Shown here in pieces: positions 10,262-24,999 of a stretch of DNA of 64,000 nucleotides. The translations under genes were made by a program, and so were the position numbers. Source of the DNA: Eutypella sp. D-1 (lineage: Eukaryota > Ascomycota > Sordariomycetes > Xylariales > Diatrypaceae); contig JAJTTP010000001.1 of the NCBI GenBank assembly GCA_023313575.1, forward strand, positions 5,456,001-5,520,000, given 5' to 3'. How positions within the stretch are numbered: position 1 is the stretch's first letter; each line of letters opens with the position of its first letter. The notes below the pieces were generated by a model, which saw nothing but the letters and a program-made list of their open reading frames with translations, did no database searches and was not told where the DNA came from.

Positions 10262-12079
10262 ATGGCAGACGAGAAGTTGATAAGTGCAGAGGAAGGTATG
10301 TAAAAAGTCCTAGGAAACCAATATGGCGGTGATTGGCCCGCAACAACACCCAGTTACCAGGCAGCATTGGAACTAACGGGACAACACTAGTGGTGAAACA
10401 CACGTCGGCGGACAGCTGCTGGGTCATCCTCTACGGGAACGTCTACGACGTGACGGAGTTCCTGCCGGAGCATCCGGGGGGCTCCAAGATCATCATGCAG
10501 CTCGCGGGCCGCGACGCCACGGAGGAGTATGACCCGATCCATCCGCCGGGCACGCTGGAGGAGAATCTGAAACCCGAGGCCAAGCTTGGCCGGGTCGACC
10601 CGCAGACGCTGGTGCAGACGGGCAAGGGGGCCGCCGCCAAGGAGGAGAAGAAGAAGAAGACGGAAGGCGGCGGCGATGGCGATGGTGATGGCGATGACGG
10701 CGAATACAGCCCGCCGCCTATGGAGACGCTGCTCAACCTCGACGAGATCGAGCAGGTAGCGACGCGGCGGATCCCCGAGAAGGCGTGGGCGTACTACTAC
10801 TCGGCGAGCGACGACATGTTCTCCAAGACGTACAACAACCAGGCATACCGGTCGATCCTGCTGCGGCCGCGCGTGTTCGTCGACTGCACGCGGTGCGACA
10901 CGTCGACGGCGCTGCTGGGCGGGCGCCTAAAGGTGGACCTACCCGTGTTCGTGGCGCCGGCGGCGATGGCGCGGCTGGGCCACCCGGACGGCGAGCTCGG
11001 CATCGCGCGCGCCTGCGCCGGCGCCGGCGCTCTCCAGGTCGTCTCGAACAACGCCTCGATGACGCCGGAGCAGATCGCGGCGGAGGCGGAGCCGGGCCGC
11101 CAGGTCTTCGGCTGGCAGCTGTACGTGCAGAACGACCGCGCCAAGTCCGAGGCCATGCTCCGCCGCATCAACGCCATGGCCGACCGGTACAAGTTCATCT
11201 GTCTGACGCTGGACGCGCCGGTGCCGGGGAAGCGGGAGCTGGACGAGAGGCAGGCGTTCAAGGGCGCGGCGATGCGGGTCGCGTCCGCGGTGAAGACGGC
11301 GGGCGAGCCGGAGCGCAAGGGCGGCGGCGGCGTCGGACAGCAGCTGTTCTTCGGCACGGCGGCGGACCTGACGTGGAAGGTGACGCTGGAGTGGCTGGCG
11401 CGGCACACGGAGCTGCCGATCGTGGTGAAGGGGATCCAGACGCACGAGGACGCGCTGCTGGCGGCGCGCCACGCGCCCCAGGTCCAGGCCGTCATCCTCT
11501 CGAACCACGGCGGCCGCGCCCTCGACACCGCCCCGCCCGCCGTCCACACCCTCCTCGAGATCCGCAAGTACTGCCCCGAGGTCTTCTCCAAGGTCGACGT
11601 CTGGGTCGACGGCGGCATCCGCCGCGGCACCGACGTCGTCAAGGCCCTGTGTCTCGGCGCCAAGGCCGTCGGTATCGGTCGCCCTGCCCTGTTCGGGCTC
11701 GGCGCCGGTGGCCAGAAGGGCGTTGAGAGGGTGCTCGAAAGTGAGTTGTCTCCTAAATTCCTTTTTGCCTATTTAAATTTTTATTATATGACCGGAAACG
11801 CTAACGTCTTTTCCACCATTAACAGTCCTGAAGGCCGAGATGGAGACCTGCATGAGGTTGCTAGGCGTAGAGAAGGTCAGCGACCTGGGACCAAGACATG
11901 TGAGTGAACTACATATACCCACCAACCCACCCGCTGCTCCGTACAGCCGGGCGCCGCATCTCGTTATACTAATCAACGACCCCCAGATAAACTCTCGAAT
12001 GGTGGAAAGAGATATATTCGATGGCGGTTCTGGTCTGGATACGTTCGGACTCTGGGAGAAGGTCAAGTCTAGGTTGTAA
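10262..12079 (+). CDS. Flavocytochrome b2-type FMN-dependent 2-hydroxyacid (L-lactate) dehydrogenase
   Basis: Four exons: 10262-10295, 10391-11740, 11826-11899 and 11987-12079, phases closing to 516 residues. The first exon is only 34 nt and supplies [11 protein letters not shown], completing the cytochrome b5 fold. Heme ligands are His39 in FLPEHPGG and His62 in DPIHPPG. A charged linker (KEEKKKK then an Asp/Gly run) separates it from the FMN domain, which begins near [11 protein letters not shown]. The FMN domain carries SNHGGRALD (catalytic His384 and Arg) and [20 protein letters not shown] (phosphate binding). The last exon has the family C-terminus ([13 protein letters not shown]). The enzyme oxidises L-lactate or a related 2-hydroxyacid and passes electrons to heme. 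Unlike yeast Cyb2 no mitochondrial presequence is visible, so a cytosolic or other location and a different acceptor are possible. It converges with the regulator at 13222. Confidence 0.92.
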
Positions 12080-13221
12080 GAAGAAGCGAACGAATAGGGA
12101 AATCGCGGGGTCGATGGTGAGATGTTTTATGAATGGCTAGCCTGCGTGTCTTTTTTTTTCCAATTGGGTTTTCTTTTTTTCCGTATAGATCTGTCGGCGT
12201 ATCTATGCATCAAACATCGCATAATATACATATACACCACTATCTACTCTTGAGTTTCTCCTTCAATCTTGATTTACCAGACCAAATATCATCTCGCACC
12301 AGGTTGTCCAGAACAGCTCCTTTCCGCCCTAGACGAATATCACACAGTGGTGTTTACCACGGGCCACATCTCAAATAAGCGAATCCCGGGATTCGATTAT
12401 GTATCACTCGTAACCACGCCCTCTACCGTAACCGGGCCCAGGCTGCCCCTGCAGCAGGTATCTCCAGTATCAACGAGCAGGTCGAGAGGGCGGGCTGATC
12501 TAGCGTGCGGCCCCGTGTAGCAACGGGTATATCGCCATGCCCACGCCACAGTCACGGCCCATCCGCAGCAGGTAATGCTTCTGGCCAGCCGTGTTGATCG
12601 TGAAGGGATTGCATTCCACTGTGTTATTTATCCTGTCAGTAATTCGATACATTTCCTGCAATCTGCACCACGATAGCCATTCAGGTCTCTCGCCATACTT
12701 ATGGCTAGGAATTTGAGCAGGTGGAGCAGGGGTAGTCGCGAACATACCTTAGGAAACACTAGCAGGAGACCGCTCGTTCAGACGTCTCAACAGACTGTAG
12801 CAGACAATAACCTTGTTTGGCATTCTTTCCATCAGTTGCAGCGAGCAGCAAAACCGAGGAAGCAAAACACGCTTGAGCTCGCGGATCCATGACATCCGAA
12901 ATGGAATTCTCCTTTGCTCACTCCCTCAGCCAAGCTGGGCAGTCGAGGCCGGGAAAGGCGAAATGTTGGCAGTCTAATAGAAGGGCTGCTGTCCGACGTC
13001 GAAGGGCCCACAGTGCCATGGTGCTGACTTCACGTCTACCATCGACATTGGTTGACTTGTAGACTTTGAACCACTTGGTTCTACATGATTTGTTGTCTCC
13101 CGCTAGTCTTGTAGCAGAATGTCTTCATCTCATTTACTCCGAAATATCTAATGTCCTCAACATGGTCAGCCAAGAATTGGTAAAGGATTCGCGTAGATGT
13201 CTTGTGTGTATTTATGTAAAC
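12080..13221. other. Convergent intergenic region, no gene seen
   Basis: 1.1 kb between the 3' ends of the FMN dehydrogenase and the Zn2Cys6 regulator. It has a T-rich tract just after the dehydrogenase stop (about 12151-12182). No supportable coding sequence. Confidence 0.5.
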
Positions 13222-14677
13222 CTACACCGTCAGGAAGTTTCGGGCGAAATCGTCGAGATCGTCGCCGGTGCCCGTCTGCAGAAACTCCTCGAATTTGAAG
13301 GCGGAGATGATCCAGAACGGCTTCACACTCCAGGCCTGGAAGAAGTCGAACGAGTTCTGGGCGTCCCATAGGTGTCCCGAGAGCGTCCAGCGGTGTACCG
13401 ATGCCCAGTTACCCAAAGGTACTATGGAGATCAATGTTAGAGAGAGTATCTTGCCATCTGCATATCGCTCGTCTGCTAGACTCACCAGGTTGGTTGACGA
13501 GGCCGCGAAGGAGTTCCGATATGGACTTGAGGGCATAACCCATCATTACTGTGCGGCGGAGACTCTCTGCAAAAACCCAACGCTTACGAGTAGGTGTTAG
13601 ATAGTGGAAATAATATGGCGGGATATTAACACGTACCTCCCATGATTGGGGCGGGTTGTTTCTTAGGGTAGCCTCATCTAAGCCTACGCAGTCGGTGAGG
13701 TTGTCCCTCAGTTTACGTAGATCGTCGATCCACACCTCTAGCAGGTTGAAGTCATTATTCGCCTGCTGTCCCAGCGTGATGTCGCCGTCGAACATGCGGA
13801 TGATCTGGTAGAATATAAGCGCGTGGACCCTGGCTAGTTTCTCATATGGCGTCAGGGAGGTGGCCTTGGACGACGAGAGAAGATTGGTAACGTTGTCGTG
13901 GAGGACTCGGAGCATGAGACCGCGGTTCTCGTCCGTTTTGTGCGCATACAGCACGCACATGCAAAAAGCCTGGGTGATGAACTGGGGCATGTGATCCTTG
14001 TAGAGGAACCGGTGTAGGTACGGCGTGCAGTTGTCTCGCGCGAAGTCGACAGGCAGTTCCCGGAAGATCTTCAGTGTAAAGGAGATCTTGGTAGATGGGT
14101 CCACGGCGTGCCACGGTTGATAGTCCCCCTGTCCCTGTTATAAGTTGAGTGTTCAAAGAATAGGCAACATGGGGTCATAGCTACATACACACATGGTAGT
14201 CATATTTGAGTAGTCATCCATAGTCAAAGCCTTCTCGTCCGGGCTTGAAGGCGCCTCTGATTGCTGCCTCGGGATACTGGGATGCCAAGACCAATCTTCG
14301 AAGCTGGTTTCTGCCATGCTACTAAGCAAGTTGTCAAAGGCACTATCTAGTCGGAGACTTGCCGGGGTGGCGGGCATCAGGTCAAGACCAGACTCTAGCG
14401 GAGTAGACATTAGGCCGGGGTCAAACATAGGGGCATCTCCGCAAGGGGGGTTGCCGCTCAGGTCGGGTAGGGAGTCCAAGTGGATGATCTCTTCCGCAGC
14501 AGTATCTCCCCCGTCGCGTCGTTTACCCGGCAGTCCGCCGTAGACACACAAGTAACGCCGCTTGGCGCACCGCCCACACGTCGGCGTCCGCTTGTCGCAT
14601 CGCCGCTTAGACCTCACACATGCATTGCAGCTCTTCTGCCTGGACGACTCGCGGCCACCCTCGCTCCGAAGCGCCAT
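13222..14677 (-). CDS. Zn2Cys6 transcription factor
   Basis: Four exons on the minus strand: 14677-14189, 14134-13637, 13582-13486 and 13421-13222, giving 427 residues with all phases closing. Residues about 17-44 hold the binuclear zinc cluster CNACVRSKRRCDKRTPTC...C..C......C (C-x2-C-x6-C-x6-C-x2-C-x6-C), which binds DNA. A Pro/Ser/Asp-rich linker follows. The C-terminal part has RWVFAESLRRTVMM, typical of fungal C6 regulators. The second intron (13583-13636, 54 bp, donor GTACGT, branch CTAAC, acceptor AAG) is in frame and free of stops, so an automatic caller could wrongly read through it; splicing joins SWE to RWVFAES. Targets are unknown. Its neighbour, the FMN dehydrogenase, is convergent, so co-regulation is only a guess. 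Confidence 0.9.
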
Positions 14678-17980
<3,303 letters not shown>

Positions 17981-19435
17981 ATGGCTACTCACGACCTCGA
18001 AAATGTCTAGTGCATGGCGGTATTCACGATAGGAATGATAACGGGAAGGCTCGGGTAAAAACGGCGGTAGCATAGACCATACACATCCAAGGTATTAAAT
18101 AACAGTGAACACAACCTCGGGTCTCGGCGCTCTCGTGAAACTAGCCTTAAGCTATTCTAAAGATAGAGGTCGATCTATGGCTTACCTAGGCACAGTTGAC
18201 GCTGCAATGTCCAGAATGTTTGGCATACGGCCCCACCACAAACGTTATTCCCACTTGTCTATGTGAAGCTAGACGAAAAAGTGGTGGCGATGTTGCTTTT
18301 TAGAAGATCCATACATATGCAGTAACGCGCGCTGCACCTAAAATCTATAGTGACTTTATTGCGTAGGGCTTAAAAAGAAAAACAGGAGATCGATCTCTCG
18401 GCTTACGTTTTTCGCAGAAAAGACGGCTTTGTTGGGGTGACTTGGGTGGTGGGTACGACACACGGTTATTTATTTAGTTCCCGCCGAGGGCGAACCGGAA
18501 TGGGTTCTTCGAAGTCCCCTCGCCCGGAAGATCCCGGACGGCGGGAATACGGAAGCCCGGTGGGTTGTCTGTCTGTTTGTCTGTGTGCCTATAGATTGTC
18601 TCCCTCTTGCATGTTTAACATAATGACTGATAGATAATTCTCGGATACGTGCAAGCGTTGACTTATTTCAAGACTCGGCCTTTGGGGCGGGGGACGACCC
18701 GGGGAGGGCAGAGATTTGTTTTTTCTGGTTTCCGACTGCGTGATTCTGACGTAACTTCCTAACCTCCCCAGGTTGAGTTGGTCTCGAAGTTGGTCTGCAA
18801 ATAGGATCATATGTAAGTACTTAGTAAGTAACTATACACAGGTTTATATACCATCCATTCACCCTTCTTCTATCCTACCCATCCATCCATTCCATGGTCT
18901 AGACAATCAATCACTCCATCCATCATCCCATCGCTGACGCGGTGTTAAGTTAGCTAGTCCGTACTCGCCCTTCTACCCACCATCACCACTGACAGGAAGG
19001 GGTGTCCTGTCTAGTGGAGCGCCGGACTTTCGTGCATACGCGCGCCTGAGCAGCCGGCAAATGCATATTTCCTTCTTAGGGACAGGACAGTAGCATGGTA
19101 GGCTACAGGCAGGGCTTTCCTCACAAGACCTCTATGCCACTTGCACGTATACGTCTAAAGGTAGGAGAGGGGGTGACCGCACTGTAGCGAAACTTGTGGA
19201 GTCGTTCCCCTTTTCCACAAGTACTATCGCGCACGCTCGACCTTCGTACTACACACGCACACATACACACTCACAGCACGCGTGCATAGAAAAGAGATGC
19301 TGAAAGCATTGTATATCCCCACAACCCGTTAAAAAATGGGGATTAATCGCAACCTGGCAATACTAAGAATGAAAAAAATGACACGATGATTCCAAACCCC
19401 TCACGGCTACTTTACCCTAGTGCTCCATTTTCTGT
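17981..19435. other. Convergent intergenic region, no gene seen
   Basis: 1.45 kb between the stop codons of enolase and of the minus-strand cysteine-module protein. It contains CCATCCATT-type short repeats near 18846-18925 and an alternating CA-rich tract near 19254-19280. No supportable genes. Confidence 0.5.
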
Positions 19436-20294
19436 TTATTGCCGACCGCACTGGCCGCGAATAAAGTTCTGCGAGAACTCATTGACAGGGACATTGAGGC
19501 CGCAGCGGCCGCTCTCCAGGCAGAAGCCGTCGAAGGTGCCGTCGGTGCAGGGCTGGCCGACGAAGTCGGCGGGGTCGCCCTGCTGGACCTCGTCATCAGC
19601 GTTGTTGTTTCCGCCCCCGAAGAAGTTGTCGAAGTCCGTCGTGTCCTCCTCCTCGACCCCGCACTGGCCCCCTACGAACTCGAGCGATATCTCGTTAATC
19701 GGGACTTGGAGTGCGCAGCGCCCGTCGGCCCGGCAGAACCCGTTGGACGTCCCGTCTGTGCAGGCGTCGCCTTCTACTGAGGCGCCGCCGTTGCCTGCGT
19801 TGTTGTTGTTGCCGTTGCCGCCGTTGCCGTTGCCGGCGTTACCGTTGCCAGCATTGCCGTTGCCAGCATTGCCGTTGCCAGCGTTGTTGTTGCCAGCGTT
19901 GTTGTTGCCGGCGTTGTTTCCCGCATTGCCGTTTCCATTGCCGTTGCCAACATTGTTGTTATTGTTGCCATTGCCATTGCCATTGCCGCCATCCTCGCAC
20001 TGGCCGGCGACAAACTGGAAGGAGACCTCGTTGGGAGGGATCTCCAGGCCGCAGCGGCCGTCCGCCCGGCAGGTTCCATCGAACGTCCCATCCGTGCATG
20101 CCTGGCCGGCGACGCTCGACTGCCGCGACGAGAGAGGCGCTAGACTGATGTGTTAGCATATGCTTGCTTGCTGCGACTTCGTGTGTCATATAGCCACGTG
20201 ACGGTATTCGTCAGAATGGGAAGGGAAACTCACCCGCAACAGCCGTGCCGGCGACGAGGCTCATGAGCAGGATAGTGGCATTGTTGAGCTGCAT
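19436..20294 (-). CDS. Secreted protein with three four-cysteine modules and an Asn/Gly-rich spacer
   Basis: Exons 20294-20234 and 20139-19436 with a 94-bp intron (donor GTGAGT, branch CTAAC, acceptor TCTAG) give 254 residues. Residues 1-20 (MQLNNATILLMSLVAGTAVA) look like a signal peptide. Three modules share the spacing C-x8-C-x5-C-x17-C: Cys 35/44/50/68, 147/156/162/180 and 218/227/233/251, with consensus CTDGTxxGxCRxDGRC, then a P-x-N-E motif and GQC. Residues 71-140 are almost only Gly, Asn and Ala (GN and NAGN units). Residues 183-215 form an acidic linker. The even number of cysteines, a leader and no membrane anchor point to an extracellular disulfide-stabilised protein, possibly cell-wall, adhesin or effector-like; this is inference. 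I do not recognise a named domain. The coding strand is easy to miss because exon 2 has no early ATG and the antisense strand is open. Confidence 0.85.
19797..19990. repeat. Imperfect GTTGCC-unit minisatellite coding the Asn/Gly spacer
   Basis: On the plus strand, units such as gttgccagcattgcc and gttgccgttgcc recur. They encode the GN/NAGN run of the secreted protein in frame, with a periodicity of 6-15 bases. Copy number is likely to vary between strains. Confidence 0.75.
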
Positions 20295-22404
20295 TTTGAA
20301 GGTGTGGTAGTGGTAAGTGGTTCAAAGTCCGGGTGGGCGTGGAGAAGGAAGGGAGAAGTATTATTTGAGAAGAGAGATATGGAATCGATATCGCGTCAAG
20401 AAAGATCAAGAGAAAAAAAGGTGGCCGGCACCGGGATTGTATTATGGTTATGTGGTTGAATGGAATGGGTTGTGGGTGAAGAAGAGGAACCAACAGTCGA
20501 AGTCCTCCGGGAGGGCATCTTCTGTTGTTATATATAGAGACTTTTCCCTCGCGAAGTCGGTTTCCCCCATCAATACGGAGTATGGGGGCATCATATCAGG
20601 CGATGGGGTCGCAACCCCGTTCAGCCAGACCAGACCGAAAAGCTGCCCTCCGTTTCATGATGCCCGCGTCCGCGCTACCTGGGCATCCCATCCAGGGACG
20701 GTGTCGAGTCGCTATCAACCAGCTGCAAAGCATTATAGCCTTCTAGAAGAATAGGCCGCTCTGCCGACCTGCCGAGCACGCCCCCCCGTACTCGTACTAG
20801 GTATCGGGACTTTTTGTTTTTTTGGGGGATAGGCGTAGCCTCCACGCGAGCCATCGTGTGTTTGACAGGGCTTGACAAGTCCGGAGGGTTGTCGCTAGTG
20901 GGTGGGTTTCCACTACCATGGTAAACTCTACAAAACATCTTGAAACCCTTGGCATTTGATTGGGCTGTCTCATTTTTCAGGGGGGAGGGAGAGGACAGGC
21001 GCCTTGTCCTGTTAGCTACTTAGGTAGAATCAATCCCTCACCGCCCAGCTCTTTCAGCCCCTTTGAGTGACGACGACGATCGCAGGGCTTCAGGAGCGCG
21101 ACCTGAAAAAATGGTGTTGGCGTTACGAGAATACAATATCTCTGATTGGCCATTAGGACTTACCACCATATATCACCCCTCTGTTAACAACATGGGCTTG
21201 TCAAAACTTTCAACCCTGATTTAGGGGCCGTGAGAATCGGGGAAGGGACCAATGGGTGCAGAGATACGGAGTCGATGGCATTGGGGTACGATGGAGCGGA
21301 GTGCCTCATGTTGCCCATAACTGAGAATAGATCGTTCGAGTTGTGCTTACGGCATGCCGGCAATCCAGATGCCCTCTCGACTGGGGCAGAGCATCTTTGA
21401 TCCCGGCATTCGATTTCAAAAACAGGGACGTTGCAAATGGCTGTAAAACTTGCGGAAAAAAAGATTTTTTTTTCTTTTTGGATTCAGTATGCTAGCTAAT
21501 ATAATTCTCTTCTACAAGACTCGCCGCTGGCGGTCCCAAAACGTGCTTCAGGTTGATACGGGGGAGGGTTATGGTACGATAAGGTTGCCTACTTTCTTGA
21601 TGGTGTTAGTTCGATATTCATATACACACTTTTCCAATGCAAGAGCAAACGACATATAGAGTCGACCTCGATCAGAAGTCCGTTTAATACATTTCAGGGC
21701 CCGAAGGTCCCGATGATATAAGAGGTACCAGAAAATAAAATAAACAATTGGTGTGTCTCATCATAGGAGGAGGAATCCACGACATGAAGGGGGAGAGTGC
21801 AAAGTTATTAAGGCGTTCGGACTTACCTAAAAGATATCACCAACATGCGGGCTATATCACGGCACTATGTCGTCGCTGGAAAAAGCACAGCGTTACGCAA
21901 AGGAATTGAGATGAAGAAGAAGAAGAAGGGACAAAGACAAGCTCTAGAGCTTAAGGATCGCGTCCTGTAAGAAAAGTTCTTCAATGGCCCTAATACGCTA
22001 AAACGGTAGAGCTCCGAGTAGTTCTGGTCTAACCGTAATAGGTATAACGAGTGATAGATACCATGCCATCCACTTAGATCACTTAGATAAGCTTATCTGG
22101 TGGTAAAACTTCGGATTTCTCGATAAACAAGTGGGGTTCGAGAAGGATGAACATTTGGGCCAATCAAAGACTTGGTTGTATTCAGGCTAGTGTCCGCCGC
22201 ACACAATTCTCTTGCCAATTTTTCTGTGGGCGGCTCTGGTGCAAAAAAGATGACAGCCTAGTGAAACCCAGCTAACCTTCCAAAATTTATCACGATCGCG
22301 ACCATCGAATCTTACTTAACAGCAACAACCACACCGAGCCACCTCCCGCCGACAAACCGCCTCTCGCCACCATCCCAAAAAAACATCCTCTATAAACCGC
22401 CAAA
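20295..22404. other. Divergent promoter region (cysteine-module protein / RPS13)
   Basis: 2.1 kb with no supportable gene. A TATATATA element lies at 20529-20536 for the minus-strand gene. A CCAAT-type motif (gggccaatcaaag) occurs about 240 bp before RPS13, with several C- and A-rich stretches immediately upstream of it. Confidence 0.5.
20529..20536 (-). promoter_or_regulatory. TATA-type element upstream of the cysteine-module gene
   Basis: Octamer TATATATA about 235 bp upstream of the minus-strand start codon at 20294. Assigned by sequence and position only. Confidence 0.45.
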
Positions 22405-23277
22405 ATGGGTCGTCTTCACTCTAACGGAAAGGGTATCTCCGACTCTGCCATCCCCTACTCCCGCACGGTGCCGGCGTGGCTCAAGACCACCCCCGCCCAG
22501 GTCGAGGAGCAGATCTGCAGACTGGCCCGGAAGGGTGTCACTCCCTCTCAGATCGGTGTCGTTCTCCGTGACTCCCACGGTGTTGCCCAAGTCCGCATCG
22601 TCACTGGTATGATGAACCCGCTCCCGCCCCTCCCCGCGCGCTTCCTCGTGGCAATCTCCCAAGTTTAGTCTTGGATCTCAGCTTTTATTATTGAAGCCCG
22701 CTAACTCGCCATTTTTTTGATATGCAGGCAACAAGATTCTGCGAATCCTGAAGTCCCACGGTACGACTTGAACATCCCCCTCGAAACAGATCGCGCGATG
22801 CCACCAAACCCCTCCTCCAATCCTTCTATACAATTATGTATAAATAAAAGAAAAAAGCCCGCTCTGGCTTCCCCTGAAGCCCAGGCGGAGCTACCATGCA
22901 TATGCCGCTGTTGGTCAAGGCTGACAGTGTGATCTTCATCATAATAGGCCTCGCTCCCGAGCTTCCCGAGGACCTTTACATGCTTATCAAGAAGGTATGT
23001 CACTCCCTCATGATCTCCGGCGATGTGATTATCTATGATGATGCAGTTGGCTTGGGGTTTGGATTTCAAGTTCGCTAACACTTTTTCGAACCCGCCCAAA
23101 AAGGCTGTCTCTGTCCGCAAGCACCTCGAGCGCAACCGCAAGGACAAGGACGCCAAGTTCCGCCTGATTCTCATCGAGTCGCGTATCCACCGTCTGGCCC
23201 GCTACTACAAGACCGTCGGCGTCCTGCCCCCGACCTGGAAGTACGAGAGCGCCACGGCCAGCACCATCGTTGCTTAA
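22405..23277 (+). CDS. rps13: 40S ribosomal protein S13 (uS15)
   Basis: Four exons, 22405-22606, 22728-22760, 22948-22994 and 23104-23277, give 151 residues, exactly the family length. Introns are 121, 187 and 109 bp. The last uses a CAAAAAG acceptor, showing that AAG acceptors function in this genome. The protein begins [20 protein letters not shown] and contains [10 protein letters not shown], then [26 protein letters not shown] and the RNA-binding core [17 protein letters not shown]. It is a structural component of the small ribosomal subunit. The 33-nt second exon is small but conserved in sequence. Codon use is strongly biased, consistent with high expression. Confidence 0.98.
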
Positions 23278-23602
23278 ACGACTCTAAAAAAGAAAAGAAA
23301 AATGGAGTTTGTCGTTGTATCACGAATGGTTGGAAGGATTACCTGGTCATCATGAGTCACGGAGTTAAAAGGGAATTGCGTTCAGGAAGGCAGGCCAATT
23401 TAAAGAAAGAGAGCTCGGCTCCCCATCGTTATCATCATCACCCGCTCTCCTTGCATTTAGTAAGAGAAAGGCAAAAGGGATGATTGAAGATGAGAGAGCC
23501 CCTAACTTCGATAGAGAGATCACAAATGAGAATCTTCTCTCTCGTCACCAAAATGCATAGATAATTCGCATTTCCCTACTCAAAAAGGCAACTGGTATCA
23601 TT

Positions 23603-23622
23603 TGTGTGTGTGTGTGTGTGTG
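23603..23622. repeat. (TG)10 microsatellite
   Basis: Ten uninterrupted TG units, intergenic. Confidence 0.9.
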
Positions 23623-23931
23623 AAATCCGAAGAAGAACAACAGAGAAAAAAAAATCCATATGCCCGCCTATGCCTTCATGCAACTATCTCTGCAATGCAC
23701 TTTCTTTTTTTTATGTAACCCTGTAGCCTGAACGCCCCCTAGCATGCATTTAATGGTATCCCTATTCCTCTCCTCCCGTAGAAACGTCCATGCAGCTACC
23801 AGAAATGTCGATGCGGCTTCCAATATCTGATAGTATGTAGTAAGCAGGGCAGTCGCGGTTCCTTCCAGCTGGCTTCGGCTTATGTTGTAGCGTTCGCTGT
23901 CCTTTTTTTCCTGCACGTCGCTTGCTACCTT

Positions 23932-23944
23932 CCCCCCCCCCCCC
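23932..23944. repeat. C13 homopolymer
   Basis: Thirteen consecutive C residues ten bases beyond the Dpy-30 stop codon. Such runs recur in this window. Confidence 0.85.
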
Positions 23945-23953
23945 TATCTGTGC

Positions 23954-24999
23954 CTAGGGCGACATCTCGAGCTCCTTCGACCGCTGGAGCAGGAACTCCC
24001 CGAGTACTCTGAGAGGATCTTTCGGTCTGCGTGATAGGGTAGTGAGCAAAGGGGAAAGTTGTTAGCGATGTGTCCCCATTCCATATGTACATATTGGCGC
24101 CCACTTTGCGCGCCCCTGCATGGCTGGCTACGCCGCGAGCAGGTGTATGCGCCAGCCCTGCGCAGATATTGCTTTTTATATACATCGCACGGAATAGATA
24201 GACGACCGGGTCTTCTCTCCGTGTGGCAAGAGGTGTAGATAGTACGACAGGGCAGCAAATAGAGGGGAGGGGGGGGGGGCACTCACTTCTCCTTCGCAAG
24301 AATCTTCATACCCTCGAGCACGGCGCCCGTGACGTTGGCGTTGAGGTACTGGCGAACGGGGGCGCCGTGATCGGGCGCCTCAGACGGCATCGTGAAGCCG
24401 GGCTGTTGCTGATGCTCCGTGGGGTGCTGCGACGCGGCCCGCGACGAGCTGCCGCCGGTCTCTGGTCCACCACCACCACCACCGTTGACAGCCGTCGTGT
24501 TTCGCAGTGGCGTCGGCGTCGGCGTGCTTGTTCGGCCCCCGGCCCCGGCGGCCGACGGGCTTGGTGCGCTGCTGTTGTTGTTGTTGTTTCCGGCGAGCGC
24601 GTTCGGTGCGGGGGACTATTGGGACGTGGGTGCGAGGCGGTGTTAGCTGGCTGGCTGGCTGGGGGTTTTAAGGGGGGGGGGGATCTCTTGCGCTTTACTA
24701 TCGGATGCGCAAGAACCGCGCGCACCAGGGGGGGGGGGAGGCGCAAGCGGCGTTGTTTGCGGGGAACCAAAAAAAAAAGAGGGAAGACATACCGGTGCCT
24801 GCTCGTGATTACCGCCGGGCGCGTCCGTCATCGCGACGTCCCTCTCGTCGACCGCCGGCGCCGGGGTGGGGGTGGAGGTATTGGGAGCGGTCTCGTTTGC
24901 GGTCGCTCCTCCTCCCATTCCTATGGGGACCGGGACGGGGATCGGCGTCGTTGATTTAAGCGGCGTCCCTGCTGCCGGTGCCGTCGTCTCGTCTGCCAT
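23954..24999 (-). CDS. sdc1: Dpy-30 domain protein, Sdc1-like subunit of the COMPASS (H3K4 methyltransferase) complex
   Basis: Three exons, 24999-24793, 24615-24287 and 24026-23954, with introns of 177 and 260 bp; phases close to 202 residues. The first two exons encode a disordered Pro/Thr/Ala, Gly and Asn-rich region. The Dpy-30 dimerisation motif spans the last splice: VRQYLNANVTGAVLEGMKIL, then LAKEKPKDPLRVLGEF and LLQRSKELEMSP. Only splicing at GAGAA/GTGAGT onto ACGCAG/ACCG restores this motif. Dpy-30 subunits bind the Bre2/Ash2 subunit in Set1/COMPASS, so the role is histone H3K4 methylation in the nucleus. The N-terminal extension is longer than in yeast Sdc1. It is divergent from FAN1 with a 625-bp shared upstream region. 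An intronic G11 run lies at 24269-24279. Confidence 0.9.

Larger units (their letters stand above)
23278..23953. other. Convergent intergenic region
   Basis: 676 bp between the stop codons of RPS13 and the Dpy-30 protein. It contains a (TG)10 microsatellite and, at its end, a C13 run. No genes are supported. Confidence 0.55.

Noticed and set aside
10785..11726. Long alternative frames, on both strands, overlapping the FMN dehydrogenase exon
   Set aside because: They are Arg/Ala/Gly-rich by-products of GC-rich codon bias; the dehydrogenase frame has conserved motifs throughout.
19386..20156. 256-codon plus-strand frame rich in Leu/Pro
   Set aside because: It is the antisense of the Asn/Gly-rich spacer and cysteine modules; the minus-strand gene has a signal peptide, valid splice sites and conserved modules.
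22761..23103. Possible snoRNA in RPS13 introns 2 or 3
   Set aside because: An ATGATGA-like C box is seen in intron 3, but no matching D box or paired flanks could be found.
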